DNA from: Flavobacterium crocinum | GTDB taxonomy: Bacteria; Bacteroidota; Bacteroidia; Flavobacteriales; Flavobacteriaceae | Length of the DNA: 64,000 bases | Direction of reading: 5' to 3' | NCBI RefSeq assembly: GCF_003122385.1 | Contig: NZ_CP029255.1 | Coordinates: 4,836,001-4,900,000, forward strand | Shown: in pieces, positions 38,295 to 46,652 of the stretch | How positions within the stretch are numbered: the first letter of the stretch is position 1 | How the letters are laid out: each line of letters opens with the position of its first letter | Made by a program: the position numbers and the translations under genes | Notes under the pieces: generated by a model | Databases searched by the model: none | Seen by the model: the letters and a program-made list of their open reading frames with translations, nothing else | Told to the model about the DNA's origin: nothing

Positions 38295-39932
38295 TTATTT
38301 ATACGTTCCTACGTAGGTTACTACAGATCTGGCTGGAATTTCAAAACCAGAAATATCAACCGTTGTACCTTTTTTCAAACTCAATGTTTCAGAAGTGATA
38401 TATGGTGTCAATTTATTATCTGTTACTGTTCCTCCTGCAAGATTCAATTTATAGGCTTTCGCCGATTTACTGATATTAACCGCAACTACAACTAACTTTT
38501 TATTTGCTACATCTTTATAAGCCGTAACCATAACATTATTTAATTCCGCCGTATTATCAATACCTGGAATCATTACTCGAACCATTCCCGGTTTTACGAA
38601 GAATGAGAAATTCCCTAAAGCCCAAAGCGTTTTAGAATCTCTGATGTATCCGTCATTTTTACAATAATCTGCATTTCCGGCTCCATTGCTGGCGCCGTCA
38701 TCAACATGAATTAAACCGTCTTTGTAATCACCGCGGCTGATTGCAGTCCACCATTGCCAGGAAGTAACACCTCCAACAGCAATATCAGTACTGATAATAC
38801 GAGCTGTCCAAAGTGCCAGAGACATTCCTAAATCTCTCCCTGCTCCTGCTCCACCCGGAAGTTCAGCAGTTCCCGGACTTTCCAGTACACAATATTCTGA
38901 TGACCAAAGACTAACTCCTCCAACCGACTGGATTCTTGATGCAGCTTCCTGTCTTGACGAAATAAGAGTGCTTAATGGCCAAGCCTGCCAGTAACTGTGT
39001 CCCGAAATAGTTTTCTTTACATTGCTTAAACCTGTGATTTTTTTAGAAGAATTCGACGCAAAGAAATAATCAATCTGGTTTGATCTGCTTTCTTTTCCTG
39101 AAACAGTTTTGTACAAAGGCTCATAAGCTCCTGCTTCTCCAACCACAATTTTAGCTTCTAAATTTTTGGCCTGCAATTTTGGAGATAAGATGTTTACAAA
39201 ACTGTAAATGTTAGCATTAGTTGCAGGAGAACCTTCCTGTCCTGAACCGTCCCATTCGTATTGCGGTTCATTAAACGGGCTCACGTAATCAATTGTTAAA
39301 CCGTGTTCTGTCTTTAATTTATCTAAAGAGGTTACCCAGAAATCAGCTAAATCGGGCATTTTTCCATCTTTTAAATTATAAAATTCTTTAATAGAAGCAT
39401 GTGCTTTTCCGTTTTGAGTCAGATAAACCGGAGCACTGTTGGCGAAAGCTAATAATTTATCGACACCACGTTCTCTAGCAGCTTTCATAAACCAAACCTG
39501 ACCGGCTTGTTTTGTCATATCATATGTAACTCCGTTTGTGGTAAAACATTCCGATCTTCTCCATTCATCTGTAATGTCACTGGTTTCGCCTTGTTCTGCA
39601 CTTCCGGCTCCAAGATTAAAACGCCATAATGATAATCCAATCCCTTTTGGATTTCCGTCAGCATCTAAACCTTGGCTAAACAATAAATCAGCTATTTTAT
39701 TTCTTTTATCTGTCGGCCAGTTTTTTCCAATAAAATTACATTGCCACGCATCCGAAGCTCCAAAACTCTCCATTGTCTGAAGATTCATATCCAGGCTCAC
39801 ATTTAATTCTGTTACAGCATTTTCTGAACCTGAATTTTCAGATTTTTCAGAGTCACAGCCCACAAAAAAAGAGCTTGCGAAAAGTAAGCCTGCACACAGC
39901 AAGCCTACTTTATTTTGATTGTTCCATTTCAT
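38295..39932 (-). CDS. GH30 family glycoside hydrolase, lipoprotein
   Basis: This 545-residue paralogue of the downstream GH30 has a lipoprotein signal: a hydrophobic helix ending in the lipobox FVGC, then Asp and Ser at +2 and +3. It is therefore likely outer-membrane anchored and may face the surface. The acid/base is Glu222 in YVSPFNEPQ and the nucleophile is Glu346 in WSSEYC; MESFGASDAWQ opens the barrel. A surface endo-enzyme next to SusCD would make the first cuts in the polymer before import, the usual arrangement in such loci. Only one base separates its start from the SusD stop, so translation is coupled. The exact linkage cut is unproven. Confidence 0.88.
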   Translation of the reverse strand: MKWNNQNKVGLLCAGLLFASSFFVGCDSEKSENSGSENAVTELNVSLDMNLQTMESFGASDAWQCNFIGKNWPTDKRNKIADLLFSQGLDADGNPKGIGLSLWRFNLGAGSAEQGETSDITDEWRRSECFTTNGVTYDMTKQAGQVWFMKAARERGVDKLLAFANSAPVYLTQNGKAHASIKEFYNLKDGKMPDLADFWVTSLDKLKTEHGLTIDYVSPFNEPQYEWDGSGQEGSPATNANIYSFVNILSPKLQAKNLEAKIVVGEAGAYEPLYKTVSGKESRSNQIDYFFASNSSKKITGLSNVKKTISGHSYWQAWPLSTLISSRQEAASRIQSVGGVSLWSSEYCVLESPGTAELPGGAGAGRDLGMSLALWTARIISTDIAVGGVTSWQWWTAISRGDYKDGLIHVDDGASNGAGNADYCKNDGYIRDSKTLWALGNFSFFVKPGMVRVMIPGIDNTAELNNVMVTAYKDVANKKLVVVAVNISKSAKAYKLNLAGGTVTDNKLTPYITSETLSLKKGTTVDISGFEIPARSVVTYVGTYK

Positions 39933-39933
39933 C

Positions 39934-41535
39934 TTAGTATCCAGGATTTTGTTTAATTACATTTCCACTCAAATCGATTTCAACTTGAGGAATTGGCCAC
40001 AATAAGTTTTTCGCAGGGTTAAAATTGATTCCTTTATCCTGAGGTTCTCTTAAGTTTGTGGTTTCATATGGGTCAGTCGAATTCAAATTGTATTGTACAA
40101 AAGTTCCGTTTGGTCCCATTAATGATTCAATAACCGGTCTTCCTGTTGTTGGATCTTTCTCACGACGAATGTCAAATAAACGTAATCCCTCAAAAGCCAG
40201 TTCCAAACGACGTTCTTTATAGATTTGTCTTAAAAGTGTTGGACCTGAAATTCCTGTTTTTGGATCTAATTTTACACGTGCTCTAATTACATTAATATCT
40301 GCCAAAGCATCTCCTCCTGTATGATAATTCGCTTCTGCTCTTGTTAAATACATTTCAGCCAAACGAATCAACGGAATATTTAATGGCAGGTGTCCGTCTT
40401 TTTTATCTAAAGAGCGACGAGTAGCAATTGGAATATAATATTTACGGCAAATACGTCCGGATTTATTATCATTTAAACTGAATTTATGCGTTGGGTTCAA
40501 AACCTCATCTCCATAAGCTGCTTCACCCCATTTTGTAATGGTACTTCTACGACGGATTACATCATTTTCAGATAAATAAGCATTTTCTAAATCACTTGTT
40601 GGCATGCACCAACCCCAGCCGTCCAGAACGTCTGCTGCATCATTACTTGGAAAATTCTTTTTGTCTTCTCCTCTTGCTCCTGCCAAAGTTGGCAATGCGG
40701 CACCCAAATCCCTGTTTTGAACAGAAGATGACTGTGCTTCTAAAATAGATTCAACTCCGTTATGGTTGTTTACATTCCAGATATTTAAGAAATCAGCCTC
40801 TAACTGGAAAGGACCTTCCGTGATTACTTTATTAGAATAGGTTTTAGCTTCTGCCCATTTTTCCTGAAACAGAGATACACGAGCTAATAAAGCGTAAGCA
40901 GCCCATTTATTTATTCTTCCGTCTCTTGCAACCGGAGCACTTTCTAATTTTGCGGCAGCCTCTTTTAAGTCCGTTTCAATCTGCGCATAAACATCTGCTG
41001 CAGAACTTCTTGCTAAGGTTAAATCTCCCGTTCCTAAAGATTTTGTATATAAAGGAACTCCTCCAAAAAGATTTACTAATTCGTAGTAGCAATAAGCACG
41101 AACGAATAAAGATTCTCCCATATACTGGTTTTTCTGCGCTTCTGTAATTGGCGATCCTGCCATTCTTTCCAAACCAATATTAGCGGATTGAATGGTATAA
41201 AAATGCGCTGTATAAATACTGTTCATATCTCCCATATTGTCAGGAGTAATAATGTATTGAGAACATGGTCTGTGTGCACCGCTGTCCTGACCTGTATTTC
41301 CCATCCAGGCATCATCGGTTGACATTTCGTTGGTTACTCTTGGTGCTGTTAATGTCCACCAGTCTTTAGCCAGCAACAAACGCTGTGTTAATTCGTTGGT
41401 ATAATTTTCACACTCTTGTGCTGTTTGAAAATAGTTCTCTAAAGTCTGTGTTCCTCTTTGTTCTTTTTCAATAAAATCACTACAAGAAGTTGAGAATAGA
41501 GAAAAAGCTATTATTGATACTATTATTTTTTTCAT
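39934..41535 (-). CDS. susD: SusD/RagB family surface glycan-binding lipoprotein
   Basis: This 533-residue outer-membrane lipoprotein (lipobox FSTSC) forms the lid of the SusCD importer. The SusD fold is visible as TPR-like helices through the N-terminal two thirds (GESLFVRAYCYYELVNLFGG is a family hallmark). The C-terminal signature RRLELAFEGLRLFDIRR and the final WPIPQVEIDLSG segment complete it. The gene follows susC by 11 bases and precedes the lipoprotein GH30 by one. The ligand is presumably the glycan attacked by the linked enzymes. Confidence 0.93.
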   Translation of the reverse strand: MKKIIVSIIAFSLFSTSCSDFIEKEQRGTQTLENYFQTAQECENYTNELTQRLLLAKDWWTLTAPRVTNEMSTDDAWMGNTGQDSGAHRPCSQYIITPDNMGDMNSIYTAHFYTIQSANIGLERMAGSPITEAQKNQYMGESLFVRAYCYYELVNLFGGVPLYTKSLGTGDLTLARSSAADVYAQIETDLKEAAAKLESAPVARDGRINKWAAYALLARVSLFQEKWAEAKTYSNKVITEGPFQLEADFLNIWNVNNHNGVESILEAQSSSVQNRDLGAALPTLAGARGEDKKNFPSNDAADVLDGWGWCMPTSDLENAYLSENDVIRRRSTITKWGEAAYGDEVLNPTHKFSLNDNKSGRICRKYYIPIATRRSLDKKDGHLPLNIPLIRLAEMYLTRAEANYHTGGDALADINVIRARVKLDPKTGISGPTLLRQIYKERRLELAFEGLRLFDIRREKDPTTGRPVIESLMGPNGTFVQYNLNSTDPYETTNLREPQDKGINFNPAKNLLWPIPQVEIDLSGNVIKQNPGY

Positions 41536-41546
41536 GATCGTTTTGA

Positions 41547-44500
41547 TTAAAATGCAACATTAAGCCCCATCAGGATAGTTGGCTGTACCGGATAATTCCA
41601 TCCTCCAAAACCTGATCCTTTTACTCTGTCTCCTTTATCAGGATCTCCTCCTGCTACTTCTGGATCAACTCCTGTGTACTTTGTCCATGTCCATAAATTT
41701 TGTCCTGACAATGAAATTCTTAATTTATCCAATCCGAATTTGTTATTGAAAGTATATCCCAGCTGCAAGTTTTTCATGCGGACAAAAGAGCCATCCTCAA
41801 CATAAAGAGATGAGAATTTGGTAAAGTTCTCGTTATTGTCATCTTTTGATAATCTCGGAATGTAATTTGAAGTTCCTTCACCATGCCAGGCCATTTGTTC
41901 TAATCCACTTACCTTGTTCGTTAAACTCGCTCCATTATATAAATCTGAAATATTCTGATTTACGATATCATTTCCGATACTTGAATAAAAATTCGCCACT
42001 AAATCAAAATTTTTGTAAGCAAAATTCAAGTTTAAACCTATGTTGTAATCTGCCCATGGAGAACCAATTTTTGTTCTGTCTTTTTCATCAATTTTTCCAT
42101 CGCCATTAACATCTTTAAATCGAACATCTCCAACTTGTGCGTAAGGCTGTAATTTAGTTCCGTGTTCGTCAGTATGTGAATTTAATTCAGTTTGGTTTTG
42201 GAATAATCCATCTGCTACATATCCGTAGAAATAACCTGGTTCATCTCCTTTAACTGTTAATGTTCTGTTTCCGGATCCGTATAGTTTCTCACCATCAGCA
42301 GAAAGCGTCAGCATTTCAACATTTACAGTTGTAAAGGTTACATCTACTCCATAAGAGAAATCTCCTTTTTTATTTTTATAAGAAAGTAACAAATCGATAC
42401 CGCTTGACTGCATAGAACCAACATTTGTCCACATTCTTGAATAATCAGGGAATCCACTGTAAGTTGGAAACTGTTTCAGGAATAACATATCATGCGTTTG
42501 CTTTTTATAATATTCCAAAGAACCGGATATTTTGTTTTTAAAGAATCCGAAATCAAGACCAAAACTCATATCTTCAACAGTTTCCCATTTAATGTCTTTG
42601 TTTGCCATTGAAGAAGGATAAGAAGTATCTACAACTTCCCCGCCAATTACATAATAACCTTGTCCTATATTGGATTGATAAACTGCATCCGGCAAACCTT
42701 GATTTCCCACTTTACCCCATCCGGCTCTTAATCTCAAATCACTTACAACATCTTTCGCCGATTCCATAAAACCTTCGTTTAAAATTCTCCATGAAACCGA
42801 TGCAGAAGGGAAATTTGCCCATTTATTATTGGTCATAAATTTTGATGAACCGTCACGTCTGAAAGTTCCGGTGAAATAATATTTACCATCGTAGTTATAA
42901 GAAAAACGAGAAATATAAGACATCAATGAACTAGACCAGCTGTTTCCTTTACTGTCTTTGTTTTTAGTTGCAGCATTTAATTCTCTCATAGAATCAGAAT
43001 TATTTGGAACTCCTTCACCATAACCCCAAAGATTGTTTCCATTATATTCCTCCATTGTGTTACCAACCATTAAAGAAGCATTATGTTTCTCTGCAAATGT
43101 TTTAGAATAAGTAATCGTATTCTGCCAGGTCCAGTCTACGTTTGTAGTATTCCATTTCTGCACATTATTAATCTCTTGTTTTTCGTGCGCTGCATCGATT
43201 ACAAAATCAGGCGTAAATGAATTTCTAACTTCATCACCTACCTCAACAGATGCCTGTGTACGAATCACCAAGCCTTTAATTGGTTCGTATTGTAAATATC
43301 CATTTGTGTTTAAATTGTACTTATCGGTATAATCGTCATATCTATTTACTGCTGCAACCGGATTCCATACATACGAAGGAGATCTGGCATAAATGCTATA
43401 TTCGTTTTCTGTACCATTTAATTGATCCGCAGGTTTGTAAATTGGCGTAATTGGATCAATTTTATCAAAATCTGCCCAGTTACCTGGCGCTCCCCAGGTT
43501 TCATAGCGTGGGTTTAAAGTGATTCCGGCTGAGAATTTCTTAGAAAATTTAAAATCATTTGCAATTCTCATTGTTACTCTTTCCCATCCACCAATACCGT
43601 AAATAGATTCCGAATTATAATAATTCAGGCTTATTGCGTAAGTATGTTTATCTGAACCTCCAGAAATTCCAAGTGACGCGTTGGTAACTGGAGTTCCTTT
43701 TCTAATTCCTTCTTTCCACCAGTCTGTTGTTTTTCCGCGATACTGAGAAGGATTTGGAAGATAATCTGAATAACCTGAATTATTGTAAGCCTTATTCATA
43801 ATAGTCGCATAACCTTCGGCATCTGCCATATTGTATGGATTATTCATAATCTGCATACCAGAACTCAAATCAAAAGTAAATCTGGTTTTACCCTCTTTTC
43901 CTTTTTTAGTAGTAATTAAAATAACTCCGTTTGAAGCACGAGAACCATAAATGGCACTTGCAGAAGCGTCTTTTAAGACCTCCATAGATTCAATTTCATT
44001 ATTACTCAAGAAATTGATACTGGTTCCCATCGGGATTCCGTCCACTACATAAAGCGGGTCTGTATTTAAGTTTAAAGTCGAAATACCACGAATTAAAACT
44101 CTTGGCTGTGCACCCGGTCCGCCTTGTCCTGTAACCTGAACTCCGGCTACTTTTCCCTGAAGCGATTCGGTTACGTTACCTACAGTCATAGTCTGTAATT
44201 CTTTTCCTTTTACTGAAGAAATAGAACTCGTTACATCACTCTTTTTTACTGCAGCATAACCTACTACAACTATCTCATCTAATGCCTGACTTGATTCCTC
44301 GAGTGTTACATTGATTTCTGTTTTATCTCCAATCGACTCTACTTTGGTTGTAAAACCAACAAAAGTGAATTCAATTTGTGCATTTTTATTTGGAACATTG
44401 ATTACATAATTCCCGTCAAAATCAGTTGCCGCTGATGACGAAGTTCCTTTTACCATTACGTTCACTCCCGGAATTGGTACATTGGCTTTGTCCTTAACAG

Positions 44501-44579
44501 TACCTTTTACTTTTATTTGTCCAAAGGATACAGCAGTACACAAAAGGGCAATAAAAAATCCTATATATTTAAATTTCAT
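41547..44579 (-). CDS. susC: SusC/RagA family TonB-dependent glycan transporter
   Basis: This 1010-residue outer-membrane transporter has a Sec signal (ending VSFGQ), then a carboxypeptidase-D regulatory-like domain (about 23-105) common in SusC proteins. The plug domain (about 115-230) carries the hallmark LYVVDGIPM and SASAIYGSRASNGVILITT. A 22-strand barrel runs to the C-terminus, which ends in Phe. It imports oligosaccharides with energy from TonB. There is no N-terminal STN anti-sigma signalling domain, fitting control by the hybrid two-component regulator upstream. Unusually, a binding lipoprotein gene precedes it. Confidence 0.94.
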   Translation of the reverse strand: MKFKYIGFFIALLCTAVSFGQIKVKGTVKDKANVPIPGVNVMVKGTSSSAATDFDGNYVINVPNKNAQIEFTFVGFTTKVESIGDKTEINVTLEESSQALDEIVVVGYAAVKKSDVTSSISSVKGKELQTMTVGNVTESLQGKVAGVQVTGQGGPGAQPRVLIRGISTLNLNTDPLYVVDGIPMGTSINFLSNNEIESMEVLKDASASAIYGSRASNGVILITTKKGKEGKTRFTFDLSSGMQIMNNPYNMADAEGYATIMNKAYNNSGYSDYLPNPSQYRGKTTDWWKEGIRKGTPVTNASLGISGGSDKHTYAISLNYYNSESIYGIGGWERVTMRIANDFKFSKKFSAGITLNPRYETWGAPGNWADFDKIDPITPIYKPADQLNGTENEYSIYARSPSYVWNPVAAVNRYDDYTDKYNLNTNGYLQYEPIKGLVIRTQASVEVGDEVRNSFTPDFVIDAAHEKQEINNVQKWNTTNVDWTWQNTITYSKTFAEKHNASLMVGNTMEEYNGNNLWGYGEGVPNNSDSMRELNAATKNKDSKGNSWSSSLMSYISRFSYNYDGKYYFTGTFRRDGSSKFMTNNKWANFPSASVSWRILNEGFMESAKDVVSDLRLRAGWGKVGNQGLPDAVYQSNIGQGYYVIGGEVVDTSYPSSMANKDIKWETVEDMSFGLDFGFFKNKISGSLEYYKKQTHDMLFLKQFPTYSGFPDYSRMWTNVGSMQSSGIDLLLSYKNKKGDFSYGVDVTFTTVNVEMLTLSADGEKLYGSGNRTLTVKGDEPGYFYGYVADGLFQNQTELNSHTDEHGTKLQPYAQVGDVRFKDVNGDGKIDEKDRTKIGSPWADYNIGLNLNFAYKNFDLVANFYSSIGNDIVNQNISDLYNGASLTNKVSGLEQMAWHGEGTSNYIPRLSKDDNNENFTKFSSLYVEDGSFVRMKNLQLGYTFNNKFGLDKLRISLSGQNLWTWTKYTGVDPEVAGGDPDKGDRVKGSGFGGWNYPVQPTILMGLNVAF

Positions 44580-44603
44580 ATGAAGCTGTTTTATTTATTA
44601 AAT

Positions 44604-44623
44604 GTTACAACAAGGGTTGTAAC
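44604..44623. repeat. Short perfect hairpin at the SGBP-susC junction
   Basis: GTTACAAC (44604-44611) and GTTGTAAC (44616-44623) with a four-base loop, in the 47-base gap. It may tune the large expression difference usual between these genes. Confidence 0.6.
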
Positions 44624-44626
44624 CCA

Positions 44627-46024
44627 CTATTTTTTTGTGATAAATACTCTTTCTAATTCGGTATCTAAAACTACTTTATAAACACCTGCAGCAGCCGGGT
44701 ATTTAGCATTTCCATTTTCGCCAGGGGACATTGTTGCAATTCCGTTTTTAATCAATCTCCATGATGGATCCCACCATTGACCTGTGAAAGTAGCTTCCAT
44801 AGTTCCTGTCAAAGTATATTCTCCAACTAATTGATATGGATTTGAAGCATTATTAGTCAAATGCAGGCCTTTTTGTGTCCAGGCATCCCAGGTATCCCAG
44901 GTTGCACCCTGAATTCCGCCACCACAAACACTTACGAAAGGTTTTCTTTGTGCTGCATCATCATGCCATAAACCGTTTGCTACATCTGCCCAAACTTTAC
45001 TTGAAGGAGTGTATTTTTCTGCAGTATATTTTAAAGTATTCGGATTTACTTTAATTTTATAATACCCTTTTGTTGGTAAAACAATTGGTGTTGAAGCCAC
45101 ATCATCGACTAATTCATTTGAAGCATTTAAACCAAAACAATGTGGTGCAAAATCAGATTCCTGACCTAAGAAATAAACTTCTTTATTGTCTTTATCAGCA
45201 TAATATTTGAACTCGAAATCCTGTCCGCTTTTTTCATGGAAATACATAGGAACACCAACTGCATCTGTAGTAAGATTAGTTCCTTTTGGCTGATCGCATA
45301 AGTAAATTGCAGGATATTCATTAGTAGCTACAATATTTACATTTAATGATCCGGTATTCGGAATTGCAAATTTATCTTTAGCAGTAATCGTTAAAACATA
45401 ATTTGCCGCTGTAACTGGTAATGTATACGTTTTGTTGAAGGTATAAGATTGTGGAGAACCTTCTAATTTTATTGTTTCGTCGATTGCTAAATCTTCACAT
45501 TTAATCTGAATATAATCGATTCCTGAATCATCATTTACTACAAAGTTTACCGGCATTTTGTTGCTAGTTGATAATAAAATAACTGCTCCCTCTTTTGGAG
45601 TTATCATAGAAATACTTGGTGCAGCAAATTCTCCGTCAAGACGTAAATTGATTTCTTCGTTTACAACATTTCCCGAAACGTCTGTAACAATTAATTTTAT
45701 TTTGAAAGCTTCAGATGTTCCTCTATTAGCCGGTACTTCAAAAAAATAGCTAAGATCGTACGATTCTAAAAGTGGATCCGTCTTAAAACTGATTACTTTA
45801 TCTAATGATAATTCCGGAATTTGAATCTGTACGCTTTTTAATCCTAAATCATCTGCAAGAGTTGCTTTGATTTCAAATTTTCTACTCGGTGCTCCGTAAA
45901 TCTCTTTTGTAGAAACGACCACCGTAGGGTTATCAGAACTTGGAAATCCTGATTCATTATTTTGACATCCGGTCAATAGAACGCCAAAAAGAGCAAGAAA
46001 AAATAAAAATACTTTTTTTTTCAT
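44627..46024 (-). CDS. Surface glycan-binding lipoprotein (SusE/SGBP-like)
   Basis: This 465-residue lipoprotein (lipobox LLTGC) has several beta-sandwich domains in series. Two Ig-like repeats lie at about 30-130 and 135-235, each holding an ISMITPKEG or VVVSTKEIYG-type strand. A C-terminal region rich in Trp and Tyr (about 240-465) has WADVANGLWHDDA and FTGQWWDPSWRL, as expected for sugar binding. It resembles SusE/F-like surface binding proteins that hold the polymer at the cell surface. It is the first gene of the operon, ahead of susC, whereas SusE-like genes usually follow susD. The assignment is by architecture and context. Confidence 0.75.
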   Translation of the reverse strand: MKKKVFLFFLALFGVLLTGCQNNESGFPSSDNPTVVVSTKEIYGAPSRKFEIKATLADDLGLKSVQIQIPELSLDKVISFKTDPLLESYDLSYFFEVPANRGTSEAFKIKLIVTDVSGNVVNEEINLRLDGEFAAPSISMITPKEGAVILLSTSNKMPVNFVVNDDSGIDYIQIKCEDLAIDETIKLEGSPQSYTFNKTYTLPVTAANYVLTITAKDKFAIPNTGSLNVNIVATNEYPAIYLCDQPKGTNLTTDAVGVPMYFHEKSGQDFEFKYYADKDNKEVYFLGQESDFAPHCFGLNASNELVDDVASTPIVLPTKGYYKIKVNPNTLKYTAEKYTPSSKVWADVANGLWHDDAAQRKPFVSVCGGGIQGATWDTWDAWTQKGLHLTNNASNPYQLVGEYTLTGTMEATFTGQWWDPSWRLIKNGIATMSPGENGNAKYPAAAGVYKVVLDTELERVFITKK

Positions 46025-46652
46025 TTCTTTAATTTTAAGGTTTAGTTAGTTAGGTTTCTTTCGATAGCGAAAGTTTGTTTTAATCGTAGGTTATTCAAGT
46101 TTTCTCTTCCTCTCCTGAGGCAGAAAAGAAGTCGAAATAATTATGTGGTTACTTGCATATAGAATTGAGTTTAATTGATTATTTGCTATTTTTTTCTCTT
46201 TTTTACTTCTTAATTATGTTAGTTCTTTTTTTAAATTAACCCGCAGCTTATTTCTAAACTGCGGGTTCAAAAAGTAATGTAACCAATCATTACTTTTAGA
46301 AATTTAAAGAGTGCTCAGCTCTTTAAACAGATAAAAAATTTTATCTTGAAACTAACATTTATTACTAACAGCAATTACATACTAATGGATTGCTATAAGT
46401 GCAAAGAAATGTCTATTTTACACTTCCAATGAGGGGTAAATTCGAAAAAAAAGGAGGTCAAAATTGCAATTAACCATTATTTTGGATTATTTTTTACAGA
46501 GTATTAAAAAATAACACTCTATTTTTGAAGATTATACAATTATTGAAAAAATAGCAGTTTTTAAACTAAATCGTTTAAGTTGCTTACAGAATTTTAAGTC
46601 TTAAATCGAAAAACAAGAAAATTATTCAATATTAAGAATAGATGCGGCACGA
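46025..46652. other. Regulatory gap upstream of the glycan operon
   Basis: 628 bases between the regulator gene and the first operon gene. It contains a small hairpin, CTTTCG-atag-CGAAAG (46058-46073), in the presumed leader and the block of four hairpins at 46238-46346. A hybrid two-component regulator would bind here, but I could not single out an operator. No exact TTG-N-TAnnTTTG promoter and no credible small gene were found. Confidence 0.55.
46238..46346. repeat. Four back-to-back hairpins
   Basis: Four perfect inverted repeats in 109 bases: AACCCGCAG/CTGCGGGTT (46238-46267), AAAAGTAATG/CATTACTTTT (46270-46297), TTTAAAGAG/CTCTTTAAA (46303-46327) and AGATAAAA/TTTTATCT (46329-46346). Only 1-5 bases separate them, and all differ in sequence. 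Confidence 0.85.
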
